This document shows, one piece after another, positions 1 through 8,903 of a DNA stretch of 64,000 bases. Each line of letters begins with the position of its first letter. Positions within the stretch are counted from its first letter, which is position 1. The translations under genes and the position numbers were made by a program. This DNA is from Synergistaceae bacterium (GTDB taxonomy: Bacteria > Synergistota > Synergistia > Synergistales > Aminobacteriaceae). The stretch lies in NCBI GenBank assembly GCA_018436725.1, contig JAHDKT010000055.1:62001-126000 (forward strand), read 5' to 3'. The notes beneath the pieces are model-generated. The model was given only the letters and a program-made list of their open reading frames with translations. It was not told the DNA's origin and made no database searches.

Positions 1-2
1 TC

Positions 3-407
3 CGGAGACGAGAGATCGTCGCCGGCCTTGACGTAAAAAAAATTGAACTCGGGGTACAACAGCAGGCAATTGCGGATGCATTCGACGGGGCTTTGAAAAT
101 ACTCGCCGCACTCCCATCGGACTCCTATCTCGACTTTGTCGGCAAGCTTTTCAAGAAGTCTGTTCAGTCCGGTAATGAGACCGTGTTTGTTGCCAAGTCC
201 GAGAAACACATCACATCGGAATGGCTTTCGAAGATCAATGCACAGCACGGATGGTCGCTCTCTCTGAGCGAGGAACGCCGGGCTATTTCGGGCGGGTTCA
301 TTCTCGAAGAAGAGAACATTGAGACCAATTGCTCGTTCGATATGCTTGTCCGGTGGATTCGCGACGAAATCGAGGCAGACGTTGTCAAGCGGCTGTTTTC
401 GGCGTGA
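3..407 (+). CDS. atpE: V/A-type ATPase subunit E, 5' partial
   Basis: This is the C-terminal part of the peripheral-stalk subunit E of a V/A-type ATPase. The reading frame is open from base 3 to a stop at 405-407, so the N-terminus lies outside the window. An in-frame TTG at 93 is internal, because the coding sense (GLDVKKIELGVQQQAIADAF) continues upstream of it. The segment LAALPSDSYLDFVGKL is typical of the globular head of subunit E. It is followed after 16 nt by subunit C in the usual bacterial order E-C-F-A-B-D. The identification rests on family resemblance plus operon position. Confidence 0.85.
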   Translation, partial: RRREIVAGLDVKKIELGVQQQAIADAFDGALKILAALPSDSYLDFVGKLFKKSVQSGNETVFVAKSEKHITSEWLSKINAQHGWSLSLSEERRAISGGFILEEENIETNCSFDMLVRWIRDEIEADVVKRLFSA

Positions 408-423
408 TCGGAGGTGACGCTCC

Positions 424-1437
424 ATGGCTCCGGCTGAGCGTTTCGCGTATGCGGTCGCGCGACTCCGGGCGATGTCCGGACGTCTTCTTGAAGATGCCTT
501 GATTCAACGAATTCTGGACAGCGACGACCTCGATTCGGCGCTGAAGATTCTTGCCGAGACGGCATACTCTTCATGGTTAGTCGAATTAAAAGGCGGCGCG
601 GACTTCGACAGGGTCATCGAGGCGGAGCTTCTGCATATCTATAACGAAGTGCAGAAGTTCGTTCCGGATCCGCGCCTGGTCCAGCTGTGCCGAATTCCCT
701 ACGACTTTCATAACGTAAAAGTCCTTCTAAAGAGCGCAATTCTCGTTAGAGAAGGAGGCGAACGCCGTTTCGACCTTCTGACTTCGCTTGGCGTCATTCC
801 TACGGATGATCTGATCATGGCTATGGAAAGCGAAGATTATCGCCTTCTTCCATTCGGCCTGCACCGGCTTCTTCCTGTCTGTCTTGCGCACTGGGAGCAG
901 ACGAAGGATATTCTCCAGGTCGAAAATATTCTCGATACCGGTCTTTTCTCGGTTTTGTCGGAAACGGCTGCAGCAACCGGATTCGATTCCGCAGTCCGAT
1001 GGGTCAAAGGACGGATCGACGCTGAAAATATCCGTAATCTCCTGCGCATGAAGCGTATGGATATGGAGGCGAGCAACGTAGCCTCCTTCCTGCACGGTGG
1101 AGGATGGATTTCCAGGGAAAAACTCCTCTCCATGCTTCCGGAACCTGTAGAAAGCTGGCCTCGCATACTTTCATTCGCAGACGTATCGGGCGCGTTCGCT
1201 CATGTTCAGGATCTTGCGGATCTTGGCGCGCTGCTTGTGGAGATGGAGAAAGTGCTCGACGAGTATGTGTCCGGTATTCTTGCGAAAGCGAAATACGAGG
1301 CGTTCGCACCCGAAAACGTGATCGCCTTCTTGTGGATGAAGGAGCTTGAAGCCAAGAATCTTCGAATTGCGATGGTCTCCGTTGCAAATAATACGGACAG
1401 GAATCTAGCGAGGGGGTTGCTTCGTCATGGCCGTTAA
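424..1437 (+). CDS. atpC: V/A-type ATPase subunit C (AC39-like)
   Basis: This 337-residue protein matches the length and all-helical character of the V-ATPase subunit C/AC39 family, which links the central stalk to the membrane ring. The segment IPYDFHNVKVLLKSA near residue 100 is characteristic. The ATG at 424 directly follows GGAGGTGACGCTCC, a good ribosome site. It overlaps the next gene by 11 nt, suggesting translational coupling. It lies between subunits E and F, which supports the assignment. Confidence 0.92.
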   Translation: MAPAERFAYAVARLRAMSGRLLEDALIQRILDSDDLDSALKILAETAYSSWLVELKGGADFDRVIEAELLHIYNEVQKFVPDPRLVQLCRIPYDFHNVKVLLKSAILVREGGERRFDLLTSLGVIPTDDLIMAMESEDYRLLPFGLHRLLPVCLAHWEQTKDILQVENILDTGLFSVLSETAAATGFDSAVRWVKGRIDAENIRNLLRMKRMDMEASNVASFLHGGGWISREKLLSMLPEPVESWPRILSFADVSGAFAHVQDLADLGALLVEMEKVLDEYVSGILAKAKYEAFAPENVIAFLWMKELEAKNLRIAMVSVANNTDRNLARGLLRHGR

Positions 1438-1768
1438 GAGAACAGGTTCTCCCATGGCCGCCGTAGGCGAGTATGAAACGGTTCTCCCCTTCCAGGCGGT
1501 AGGAGTAAAGCCATGCATCGTCAAGGAGGACGAGTCCTCCGATGTGGACGCTGTCCTTCTCGATCTCGCAAAGTCCGGGTACGCCGTCGTGTTCGTCCAG
1601 GAGAGTTTCTTTGTGGCCCATAGCAGCCGCATCGAAGAACTGAACGATGAATACGAAACAAGTTTCATTCCCATCCCCGGACTGAAGGGGAGTATGGGAG
1701 TCGGTCTGGAATCCATTCGGAGCAGCGTTGAGCGAGCAGTCGGAATGGATATTTTTGCAGTGAAGTAA
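1427..1768 (+). CDS. atpF: V/A-type ATPase subunit F
   Basis: This 113-residue protein is the small Rossmann-like subunit F of the rotary central stalk. The core contains a DAVLLDLAKSGYAVVFVQE stretch (expected strand-helix-strand) and a C-terminal SIRSSVERAVGMDI helix, as in the family. It is about 10 residues longer at the N-terminus than most homologues. The ATG at 1427 lies inside the end of subunit C, preceded by GAGGGGG. The next gene starts 26 nt downstream. Confidence 0.9.
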   Translation: MAVKRTGSPMAAVGEYETVLPFQAVGVKPCIVKEDESSDVDAVLLDLAKSGYAVVFVQESFFVAHSSRIEELNDEYETSFIPIPGLKGSMGVGLESIRSSVERAVGMDIFAVK

Positions 1769-1794
1769 TGATAGAAGTTTGGAGGCGATAGATT

Positions 1795-3588
1795 GTGGCC
1801 GCTGAAAAAGTCATAAAGGGAACAATAGAAAAGATATCCGGCCCGCTCGTTGTGGCCAAAGGCATGTTCGGCGCCGGAATGTATGACGTGGTGCGGATCG
1901 GCGAGATAGGACTCGTTGGAGAGATCATCGAGCTGAAAGGCGATACGGCATCCATTCAGGCGTACGAGGAAACTTCAGGCCTTATGCCCGGAGAGCAGGT
2001 CGTGAGTACCGGAGAACCGTTGAGCGTCGAGCTTGGGCCCGGCCTTATCGAGCAGTTCTACGACGGTGTGCAGAGACCGCTGAACCTGATTGAAGACGTG
2101 GCGAAAAGCCATTACATTTCCAGGGGAATCGATGTTCCCGCTATTGACAGAAAGAAAAAATGGGAGTTCACGCCGAAGGTGAAAGCCGGCGATACGGTGG
2201 GACAAGGCGACATCCTGGGCGTCGTACAGGAATCTGTTCTCGTGGAACATCGTATCATGGTTCCGGTTGGTATGGGCGGCAAGGTCGTCAAAATAGAAAA
2301 GGGCGCCTTCTCTGTTGAGGAAGTCGTCGCTGTTCTTGAACAGAACGGTGAGAAGAAGAACGTCACTATGCTGCAGCGCTGGCCGGTTCGAAAACCGCGT
2401 CCGGTAGCGAAGCGTCTGCCGCCTGTGATCCCGATGACGACAGGACAGAGAGTTATTGATACTTTCTTCCCCATCGCCATGGGGGGAACGGCTTGTGTTC
2501 CCGGCCCGTTCGGTTCAGGCAAAACCGTCGTCCAGCACCAGCTCGCGAAGTGGGCAGAGGCAGAAATAGTGGTCTACGTCGGCTGCGGGGAGCGCGGCAA
2601 CGAGATGACGGACGTGTTGCTCGAATTCCCCGAACTTGAAGATCCTCGTTCGGGACATCCGCTGATGAAACGGACCGTGCTGATCGCCAACACATCGAAC
2701 ATGCCGGTGGCGGCACGAGAGGCGAGCATCTACACGGGAATCACCATGGCCGAGTACTACAGAGACATGGGCTATTCCGTGGCTCTTATGGCGGATTCCA
2801 CAAGCCGTTGGGCCGAAGCTCTCCGCGAAATGTCGGGACGCCTTGAAGAGATGCCCGGGGAAGAAGGATACCCGGCCTATCTCGGCACTCGTCTGGCTTC
2901 CTTCTATGAAAGGGCCGGCAGAGCCATCGTCCTTGGCGGCGACAAGAGAGAAGCGTCCGTCAGCGCAATCGGAGCAGTCTCCCCTCCGGGAGGCGACCTT
3001 TCCGAACCCGTCAGCCAGAATACGCTCCGGGTGGCAAAGGTCTTCTGGGGGCTTGATGCAACACTCGCTTACCAGCGCCACTTCCCGGCGATCAACTGGC
3101 TCCTGAGCTACTCGCTCTATACCGAGAAACTCGACGAGTTCTGGGATATGAAATTCGACGACGAGTGGAGCCCCATTCGTATTGAAGCAATGACCCTGTT
3201 GGAGGACGAGGACAAGCTGCGTGAAATAGTGCGCCTCGTCGGCGTCGACGCACTTTCCAAAGAAGAGCGTATGGTGCTTGAGACGGCGAAGTCCCTTCGG
3301 GAGGACTTCCTTCACCAGAACGCATTCCACGAGATCGACACGTACGCTTCCATGGAGAAACAGTTCAAGATGCTGAAGACGATTCTCGCTTTCCACCATA
3401 TCGCGATGGACGCGCTGAAGAAGGGCGCGACAATGAACGAGGTCTTCAATCTCCCGGTCAGGGAGGCGATCGCCCGCATGCGCTATCTTGAAGAGAAAGA
3501 CATCGGGAAGATAGACGACATCGAAAACCAGATCAAGAGCGAAGTCGCCGGGGTCACCCCCGTTGGAGGTGAAAGCGATGCTGCCTAA
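1795..3588 (+). CDS. atpA: V/A-type ATPase catalytic subunit A
   Basis: This 597-residue protein is the catalytic nucleotide-binding subunit of the V1/A1 head. The Walker A loop GPFGSGKT lies at residues 237-244, followed by the CGERGNE motif carrying the catalytic glutamate and by [21 protein letters not shown] motifs typical of the family. The long insertion between about residues 110 and 190 is the non-homologous region that separates V/A subunit A from F1 beta. It starts at GTG 1795 behind GGAGGCGATAGATT. Whether the enzyme moves protons or sodium, and in which direction, cannot be told because the ring subunit K is outside the window. Confidence 0.97.
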   Translation: MAAEKVIKGTIEKISGPLVVAKGMFGAGMYDVVRIGEIGLVGEIIELKGDTASIQAYEETSGLMPGEQVVSTGEPLSVELGPGLIEQFYDGVQRPLNLIEDVAKSHYISRGIDVPAIDRKKKWEFTPKVKAGDTVGQGDILGVVQESVLVEHRIMVPVGMGGKVVKIEKGAFSVEEVVAVLEQNGEKKNVTMLQRWPVRKPRPVAKRLPPVIPMTTGQRVIDTFFPIAMGGTACVPGPFGSGKTVVQHQLAKWAEAEIVVYVGCGERGNEMTDVLLEFPELEDPRSGHPLMKRTVLIANTSNMPVAAREASIYTGITMAEYYRDMGYSVALMADSTSRWAEALREMSGRLEEMPGEEGYPAYLGTRLASFYERAGRAIVLGGDKREASVSAIGAVSPPGGDLSEPVSQNTLRVAKVFWGLDATLAYQRHFPAINWLLSYSLYTEKLDEFWDMKFDDEWSPIRIEAMTLLEDEDKLREIVRLVGVDALSKEERMVLETAKSLREDFLHQNAFHEIDTYASMEKQFKMLKTILAFHHIAMDALKKGATMNEVFNLPVREAIARMRYLEEKDIGKIDDIENQIKSEVAGVTPVGGESDAA

Positions 3589-4996
3589 GGAGTATAAAAC
3601 CATCAGCGAACTCTCCGGACCTCTTCTTCTGGTCAACAAAACCAAGGACGTCCGGTACGACGAGCTGGTCGAAATAGAACTCGCAAGCGGAGAACGCCGC
3701 AGGGGCAGAGTCCTGGAAATCACGTCCGACAAGGCTCTCGTCCAGGTGTTCGAAGGAACGGACGGAATAGACATCAAGAGTACGAAGATGCTCTTCCTCG
3801 GCAAGGTGCTTACCCTTCCGGTGAGCAAGGATATGCTTGGAAGAGTATTCAACGGACGCGGAGAGCCCATCGACGACGGCGCGCCGATTCTTGCGGAGAA
3901 AAAACTGGACATCAACGGTATGCCGATGAACCCCTTCTCCAGAGACTATCCGTCGGAGTTCATCCAGACGGGAATCTCCACGATCGACGGAATGAACCCC
4001 ATGGTCCGCGGCCAGAAGCTGCCGATTTTCTCCGGAAGCGGCCTTCCCCACAATAGAATGGCAGCGCAGATTGCGCGTCAGGCTACCGTTATCAGCGGAC
4101 ACGAGGATTTTGCCGTTGTTTTTGCCGCTATGGGAATCACTTTTGAAGAAGCTTCTTTCTTCATGGAGGACTTCCGGAAGACCGGAGCCATTCAGCGGAC
4201 GGTCATGTTCGTCAACCTCGCGGACGACCCGGCGATCGAGCGTATCACGACGCCGAGAATCGCGCTCACCGCAGCTGAGTATCTTGCCTTCGAGCACGAC
4301 ATGCACGTGGTCGTCATCCTGACCGACCTTACGAACTACTGCGAAGCGCTGCGAGAAATCTCCGCGGCGCGGAAGGAGGTTCCGGGGCGGCGCGGCTATC
4401 CGGGCTATCTCTATACTGACCTCGCGACCATGTACGAGCGCGCCGGACGGCTGAAAGGGAAGAAGGGCTCCATCACACAGATCCCGATTCTGACCATGCC
4501 CGAGGATGACAAGACGCACCCGATCCCCGACCTTACAGGGTATATTACCGAAGGACAGATCATCCTCAGCAGGACGCTGCACAGAAAAGGCATCTACCCC
4601 CCCGTGGACGTCATGCCCTCGCTCTCCCGGTTGAAGGACAAGGGAATCGGTGCAGGCAAGACACGGGAAGACCATGCGGACCTGATGAACCAGCTCTTCG
4701 CGGGATACGCCAGAGGAAAAGAAGCCAAGGAACTTGCGGTTATCCTCGGCGAAGGCGCACTGACTGAAGAAGACAAGGCCTTCGCGAAGTTCGCGGACAT
4801 GTTCGAGGACCAATACGTACGTCAGGGCGAGTATAGGAACAGAACTTACGAGGAGACGCTTGAACTGGGATGGGATCTTCTGACGGTCATCCCCGTCAAG
4901 GAACTGAAGCGCGTCCGTGATGCATACATCGCGAAGTACCTCAAACCGAGGTTGAAGAGCGAGGAAAAGGCCGAAGCCGTCTCCGGGAAAGTATAA
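3578..4996 (+). CDS. atpB: V/A-type ATPase subunit B
   Basis: This 472-residue protein is the non-catalytic subunit B of the V1/A1 head, which alternates with subunit A. As expected it has a degenerate P-loop ([11 protein letters not shown], about residues 150-160) in place of GxxxxGKT. The motifs [12 protein letters not shown] and [18 protein letters not shown] are typical. I chose ATG 3578 because GGAGGT at 3565-3570 sits 7 nt upstream; an in-frame TTG at 3563 would leave no room for that site. The first 11 nt overlap the end of subunit A. Confidence 0.97.
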   Translation: MLPKEYKTISELSGPLLLVNKTKDVRYDELVEIELASGERRRGRVLEITSDKALVQVFEGTDGIDIKSTKMLFLGKVLTLPVSKDMLGRVFNGRGEPIDDGAPILAEKKLDINGMPMNPFSRDYPSEFIQTGISTIDGMNPMVRGQKLPIFSGSGLPHNRMAAQIARQATVISGHEDFAVVFAAMGITFEEASFFMEDFRKTGAIQRTVMFVNLADDPAIERITTPRIALTAAEYLAFEHDMHVVVILTDLTNYCEALREISAARKEVPGRRGYPGYLYTDLATMYERAGRLKGKKGSITQIPILTMPEDDKTHPIPDLTGYITEGQIILSRTLHRKGIYPPVDVMPSLSRLKDKGIGAGKTREDHADLMNQLFAGYARGKEAKELAVILGEGALTEEDKAFAKFADMFEDQYVRQGEYRNRTYEETLELGWDLLTVIPVKELKRVRDAYIAKYLKPRLKSEEKAEAVSGKV

Positions 4997-5008
4997 GGGG
5001 GGGTCATT

Positions 5009-5632
5009 ATGGCCCGAATGAATGTCAACCCCAACAGGATGGAGCTATCGAGACTGAAAAAACGTCTCGTTGTGGCCAAAAGGGGACACAAGCTTCTGAA
5101 GGACAAACAGGACGCACTGATCAAAGCGTTCCTTGAAAGAGCGCGGCAGGGAAAAACACTCCGCGAGGAACTGGAAGCCGAACTCGCCGCATGCTATAAG
5201 AGTTTCCTCCTTGCGAGGGCGCAGACGCTCCCCGCTATGCTGGAACAGGCGCTCATGATATCCGGCGCCAAGTGCGATCTTCACGTAGGATTTCAGAACG
5301 TGATGAGCGTGCTTGTTCCCGAGTATAGAGTGGAACAGGGAGGATCTCCTCTGAATTACGGTCTTGCAACCTCGCTTGGGAGCCTCGACGTTGCGCTGGA
5401 GCGCTTTGCGAAGCTGATTCCGAAGCTGATAGAGCTGGCGGCCAAGGAGAAAGCAATTCGTTTGATGGCCGTTGAAATAGAAAAGACGCGAAGACGAGTC
5501 AACGCATTGGAACACGTTCTGATACCCGGTTTCATCGAGACTATTCGCTATATCACGATGAAGCTCGACGAGCAGGAACGGTCGACACTGAGTCGATTAA
5601 TGAAGATAAAGGAAATCGTCCGGTCTCACTAG
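5009..5632 (+). CDS. atpD: V/A-type ATPase subunit D
   Basis: This 207-residue protein is subunit D, the rotor shaft that is the functional counterpart of F1 gamma. Both ends are expected to form a long antiparallel coiled coil: MNVNPNRMELSRLKKRLVVAKRGHKLL-type sequence at the N-terminus and VEIEKTRRRVNALEHVLIP near residue 155. This NPNR...L..L...L.....G..LLK.K pattern is diagnostic. It is the last gene of the ATPase operon, 12 nt after subunit B with GGGGGG ahead of the ATG, and is followed by a strong hairpin. Confidence 0.95.
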   Translation: MARMNVNPNRMELSRLKKRLVVAKRGHKLLKDKQDALIKAFLERARQGKTLREELEAELAACYKSFLLARAQTLPAMLEQALMISGAKCDLHVGFQNVMSVLVPEYRVEQGGSPLNYGLATSLGSLDVALERFAKLIPKLIELAAKEKAIRLMAVEIEKTRRRVNALEHVLIPGFIETIRYITMKLDEQERSTLSRLMKIKEIVRSH

Positions 5633-5650
5633 CCTCGCTGATTTCGAAAA

Positions 5651-5692
5651 AAAGAAGAGGAGAACGCGTTCAAGAGCGTTCTCCTCTTCTTT
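5651..5692. terminator. Bidirectional Rho-independent terminator between the ATPase operon and cheR
   Basis: Bases 5651-5667 and 5676-5692 form a perfect 17-bp stem with an 8-nt loop. On the plus strand the stem ends in TTCTTTTGG. On the minus strand it runs into at least seven U residues. The two operons converge here, so the hairpin most likely ends both transcripts, more efficiently for cheR. Confidence 0.9.
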
Positions 5693-5707
5693 TGGTATGC
5701 GGCTGTC

Positions 5708-6514
5708 TCACGCAGGCTTCTGGTAGAGAAAAGCTCCGGCGGATTCGAAACCTATCTTCCTGTAATCGAAGATCTGTTCCGTGGACCCGACCAACAGATA
5801 CCCCCCCGGGCGAAGCGCTTTGAAAAACTTATGATATAAGGCAGTTTTCGTATCGGCGCAGAAATAAATCACCACGTTCCTGCAGAGGATGAGATCGAAA
5901 TCATCGCCGAAAGTGTCTTCAATGAGGTTGAGCCTTTGGAAGGATACCCGTGATTTCACCTCGGAATTGACGATATAGGTTTCACCGCCGTCAGAGGTTG
6001 TAAAATAGCGTCCAACAAGTTCCTTGGGTATATTGATGAGCTGGCGTTTAAGATAATGCCCTCGTTTCGCAAGAGCGATCGCTCCCTGGTCGATGTCGCT
6101 TGCGAGCACAGGCGTCTGGGGAGCAAGTTTCGCCTCCATGGAAAGGATCGCCAGCGAATAGGGTTCTTCGCCTGTCGCCGATCCCGCGCTCCACAACTTG
6201 AGCTGCTTTTTTCCCCTGGATTGAATCAGACGAGGAAGAATTACGTCCTGCAGCTCCGTCCATTTGTTCGGATTTCTAAAAAACTCCGAGACGTTTATCG
6301 TGAGATAGTCGAGGAACTCGCGAAGTTTTTGATCGTTCTCCTTGAATGTCTTGAAAAAAACGTCGTAGTTGGAAATATTCCAGCGCTGCATCAACATATG
6401 TACCCGACGATGAATCTGATTCTTGTAAGAATTGAGATCGAGTCCCGTCAATTTTTTTACATTGCTCTTAAAGACATCGTATTCCGGGGAATCGTAGCTT
6501 GTTTTTTCAATCAT
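5708..6514 (-). CDS. cheR: CheR-type protein-glutamate O-methyltransferase
   Basis: This 268-residue protein is a CheR-family SAM methyltransferase, which methylates glutamates on chemotaxis receptors. It has the N-terminal helical CheR domain (residues 1-75), the TINVSEFFRN motif (72-81), the SAM-binding WSAGSATGEEPYS motif (108-120) and LILCRNVVIYF (208-218). An open frame extends upstream to 6694 but would run into the RNase P RNA gene. ATG 6514 has AAGGAGC upstream and starts at normal CheR length. No other chemotaxis gene is nearby, so its receptor and pathway partners are unknown. A possible TACAAT -10 box lies at 6569-6574. Confidence 0.93.
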   Translation of the reverse strand: MIEKTSYDSPEYDVFKSNVKKLTGLDLNSYKNQIHRRVHMLMQRWNISNYDVFFKTFKENDQKLREFLDYLTINVSEFFRNPNKWTELQDVILPRLIQSRGKKQLKLWSAGSATGEEPYSLAILSMEAKLAPQTPVLASDIDQGAIALAKRGHYLKRQLINIPKELVGRYFTTSDGGETYIVNSEVKSRVSFQRLNLIEDTFGDDFDLILCRNVVIYFCADTKTALYHKFFKALRPGGYLLVGSTEQIFDYRKIGFESAGAFLYQKPA

Positions 6515-6568
6515 GTCCGTTGGGCTCCTTCGCTCGATAATGCGCAATCTCTTTACGTCGTGGCTTCT

Positions 6569-6574
6569 ATTGTA
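6569..6574 (-). promoter_or_regulatory. Possible -10 box for cheR
   Basis: Read on the minus strand, 6574-6569 is TACAAT, about 55 nt upstream of the cheR ATG. No convincing -35 hexamer is present at 16-18 nt spacing, so this is only a candidate promoter. Confidence 0.35.
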
Positions 6575-6624
6575 TCGCATTTTTCGCCGGAAAAACCATC
6601 CGCCTCTTTTTAGCAAAAAGATGG

Positions 6625-6630
6625 TATAAT
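6625..6630 (+). promoter_or_regulatory. Extended -10 promoter of rnpB
   Basis: TGGTATAAT at 6622-6630 is a perfect extended -10 element with the TATAAT hexamer at 6625-6630. No good -35 is seen, which fits an extended -10 promoter. The predicted transcript start about 7 nt downstream coincides with the first base of the P1 helix of RNase P RNA at 6638. Confidence 0.8.
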
Positions 6631-6637
6631 GTCCGCT

Positions 6638-6969
6638 CGGGAGTATCCTTGGTGGCCGCTCTCCGATCAGGAGAGAGGAAAGTCCGGGCTCCACAGGGCA
6701 GGACGCTGGGTAACACCCAGTTGGTGCGAACCAAAGGAAAGTGCCACAGAAATATACCGCCCTTAACGGGTAAGGGTGAAAAGGTGGGGTAAGAGCCCAC
6801 CGGGTGAAAAGTGATTTTCACGCCAGGAAAACCCCGTCCGGAGCAAGACCGAATAGGAGGGGACGAGGCTGCCCGCCGACCCTCGGGTACGGTCGCGTAA
6901 AGAACGCCGTAAGGCGTTCTTCAGATAAATGGTCACCCACGACAGAACCCGGCTTACTGGATGCTCCCG
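6638..6969 (+). ncRNA. rnpB: RNase P RNA, bacterial type A
   Basis: This is the catalytic RNA that matures the 5' ends of tRNAs. The conserved GAGGAAAGTCCGGGCTCC core lies near 6672-6689. The 3' conserved core, ending ACAGAACCCGGCTTAC, lies at 6942-6956. The P1 helix closes the molecule: CGGGAGTATCC at 6638-6648 pairs with GGATGCTCCCG at 6959-6969, with one G-U pair. The roughly 332-nt length is normal. A T-run follows directly at 6970-6974. It fills most of the space between cheR and mraZ. Confidence 0.96.
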
Positions 6970-7000
6970 TTTTTCTCCCACGAAACCTTCCATTTCAAAC

Positions 7001-7060
7001 AGGCCTCAGGACCCATTCTTTGATCATTTCGAAAGGGTCCTGGGGCCTATGTCTCTTTTT
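7001..7060 (+). terminator. Rho-independent terminator between rnpB and mraZ
   Basis: AGGCCTCAGGACCC (7001-7014) pairs with GGGTCCTGGGGCCT (7035-7048) over 14 bp with one G-U pair, followed by a pyrimidine-rich tail containing TTTTT. It would insulate the division cluster from rnpB transcription. Confidence 0.82.
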
Positions 7061-7074
7061 CAATTGATGATACT

Positions 7075-7110
7075 GTGGGTTCTGGTGGGAGAGAGTGTCG
7101 TAAAGTGGGA
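7075..7110 (+). promoter_or_regulatory. MraZ operator: four boxes at 10-bp spacing
   Basis: GTGGGT (7075), GTGGGA (7085), a degenerate GTGTCG (7095) and GTGGGA (7105) start exactly 10 bp apart, so they face the same side of the helix. Repeats of TGGG-type sequence at one-turn spacing upstream of mraZ are the known binding sites of the ring-shaped MraZ repressor. The last box overlaps the mraZ ribosome site GGGAGG (7107-7112). Autoregulation of the division cluster is therefore likely. The promoter hexamers themselves are not clear. Confidence 0.8.
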
Positions 7111-7119
7111 GGCACTGAC

Positions 7120-7545
7120 ATGCTGGTGGGAACATACGAACATAAAATCGACAGCAAGGCACGTATCGTTCTTCCGTCGAAGTTCAGAGAAGAGCTCGGG
7201 GAAAGCGTCTTCGCAACCATCGGCATCGACAAATGTGTCTCCCTCTACTCTCCCGAAGAGTGGAGAAGGGTAATGGAGCGTCTTCAGGAACTCTCTTTCT
7301 CCAAAAGCAAAAGCAGAGGCTTCCTTCGGCTTATGCTCTCCAGCGCCCATGAACTCCCGGTCGACGGAGCGGGCCGTATTTTGCTTCCTCCGGTATTGCG
7401 GGAGTACGCCGAATTTCTCCAGGAGGTTGTTTTCGTCGGCGTCAGCGATCACGTCGAAATGTGGGATAAACAGAAATGGAACGAGTACAGACAACAGGTC
7501 CTTGACGATTTTCCGGAGATCGCCGAAGGAGTGGAGGGATTCTGA
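7120..7545 (+). CDS. mraZ: Transcriptional regulator MraZ
   Basis: This 141-residue protein contains two SpoVT/AbrB-like repeats, each with the expected DNA-binding motif (KARIVLPSKFRE near residue 12, GRILLPPVLREYA near residue 85). MraZ represses its own operon. I chose ATG 7120 because GGGAGG is 7 nt upstream and homologues begin MLxGxYxHxxDxKxRxxLP. An in-frame start at 7075 would translate the operator. It is the first gene of the division and cell wall cluster and overlaps rsmH at a shared TGATG. Confidence 0.95.
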   Translation: MLVGTYEHKIDSKARIVLPSKFREELGESVFATIGIDKCVSLYSPEEWRRVMERLQELSFSKSKSRGFLRLMLSSAHELPVDGAGRILLPPVLREYAEFLQEVVFVGVSDHVEMWDKQKWNEYRQQVLDDFPEIAEGVEGF

Positions 7546-8447
7546 TGGAACATGTTCCTGTTCTTTTAAGAGAAGTTCTCGTTTTTCTACAAGAACATCC
7601 TTCACTGAACAAGGTTCTCGATTGCACTCTTGGTCTCGGAGGCTATTCGGAGGCCATTCTGTCTTCTTCGTTTTCAACGAAGGTCTTCGGTGTTGACCAG
7701 GACGATCAGGCGCTTGCTTTTGCAAAAGAGCGTCTTCAACCTTTCGGAGAACGTTTCTATCCGGCAAAGGGTAATTTTTCCTCGCTCCCCGCGAGTATTA
7801 CGTCGCACGCGCCTTTTGACGCCATTGTCTTCGACCTGGGCGTCTCAAATCTTCAACTCGTCGATGAAGAAAGAGGGTTCTCTTTTCAATCGGATGGGCC
7901 CTTGGATATGCGAATGGACAGGGATGAACCTTTTTCGGCATCCGACATCGTCAACACATATCCGGAAAGAGAACTCGCCGATCTTTTTTGGAAGTACGGA
8001 GAAGAACGCTTTTCTCGACAACTTGCACGGGGTATCGTCCGGCACAGAGAGGGGAAGGGGCTTATCGAGCGCACCTCCACGCTCGTTGAAGTCGTCCGTT
8101 CCACATTGCCGGCTCCGGTGCAGCGCAAGATGGGAGGACATCCGGCAAGAAGAATATTTCAGGCCCTTCGTATAGCAGTCAATGACGAAATCTCCGTATT
8201 GCAGGATGCGCTCCATGGAGTGCCGGCGCTAGCCGCTTCGGAGAGTCTTGTTCTTGTGGTGAGTTACCATTCTTTGGAAGACCGCATCGTCAAGACGCTA
8301 TTCAAAATGTGGAGAGAGCAAGGAAAGGGAACGATTCTGACGAAGCGTCCTCTGACTCCTTCCGAGGAGGAAATCGAAACGAACCACAAGTCTCGCAGCG
8401 CGAAGATGCGGGTGTTCAGATTCGAGAATGGCAGGAAGGGGGTGTGA
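7545..8447 (+). CDS. rsmH: 16S rRNA (cytosine(1402)-N(4))-methyltransferase RsmH (MraW)
   Basis: This 300-residue SAM-dependent enzyme methylates the exocyclic amine of C1402 in the decoding centre of 16S rRNA. The start (MEHVPVLLREVL), the SAM loop (DCTLGLGGYSEAIL), FDLGVSNLQLVDEERGFSF and the C-terminal VVSYHSLEDRIVK motifs all match the family. The ATG overlaps the mraZ stop by one base, the normal arrangement in this cluster. Confidence 0.97.
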   Translation: MEHVPVLLREVLVFLQEHPSLNKVLDCTLGLGGYSEAILSSSFSTKVFGVDQDDQALAFAKERLQPFGERFYPAKGNFSSLPASITSHAPFDAIVFDLGVSNLQLVDEERGFSFQSDGPLDMRMDRDEPFSASDIVNTYPERELADLFWKYGEERFSRQLARGIVRHREGKGLIERTSTLVEVVRSTLPAPVQRKMGGHPARRIFQALRIAVNDEISVLQDALHGVPALAASESLVLVVSYHSLEDRIVKTLFKMWREQGKGTILTKRPLTPSEEEIETNHKSRSAKMRVFRFENGRKGV

Positions 8448-8452
8448 TCGGG

Positions 8453-8872
8453 ATGCGATACTCCGAAGTAATTTCGACAGACGCGGTTTCCAGTTCATTT
8501 CGCAAAATATGTCCTTATATTATTGTTTTTACGCTCTGTGCTTTCGCTCTTTTTATGGGACTTGGAGTGCTCCGCCTCTATTCTTTTCGTCTTGAATGCA
8601 GACTGAATGCCGTCAACAGACAGATCGAGTCATACAAGGCCCATCGCATCGTCTTAAAACACGAACTCTCATCGCTACTCTCTCCTGCTCGTCTCTACGG
8701 TTTTTCCAAACAGGAGATGGGCATGACGTTTGCTTCGAATGTCCGAGTTCTTCGGGTAGAGGAGAATCTTTTTGCGGGCGCCATGCCTGAAGGAGTTCCC
8801 GTCGCTGCATCAAGTCAGGAGAATGAGGGATGGTTTTATTTCTTTCTTGAAAGAGCTATGGCCGGAGAATAA
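8453..8872 (+). CDS. ftsL: FtsL-like cell division protein
   Basis: This 139-residue protein has a short cytoplasmic N-terminus, one membrane segment (about residues 20-43) and a periplasmic helical stretch (about 45-75) likely to form a coiled coil, the architecture of FtsL. Primary sequence similarity in this family is weak, so the call leans on topology, size and position between rsmH and ftsI. I chose ATG 8453 with GGAAGGGGG upstream. FtsL joins FtsB and FtsQ to activate FtsW-FtsI. Confidence 0.8.
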   Translation: MRYSEVISTDAVSSSFRKICPYIIVFTLCAFALFMGLGVLRLYSFRLECRLNAVNRQIESYKAHRIVLKHELSSLLSPARLYGFSKQEMGMTFASNVRVLRVEENLFAGAMPEGVPVAASSQENEGWFYFFLERAMAGE

Positions 8873-8903
8873 TATATCTCCTTCCTGAGCGGAGGTTGAA
8901 TTC

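Noticed and set aside
2515-3915. 466-codon open frame on the minus strand opposite atpA and atpB
   Set aside because: It is fully antisense to two certain genes, has no recognisable domain, and such long antisense frames are expected from the codon bias of this genome.
6515-6694. 60-residue N-terminal extension of CheR
   Set aside because: It runs into the RNase P RNA and its promoter, and ATG 6514 gives normal length with a ribosome site.
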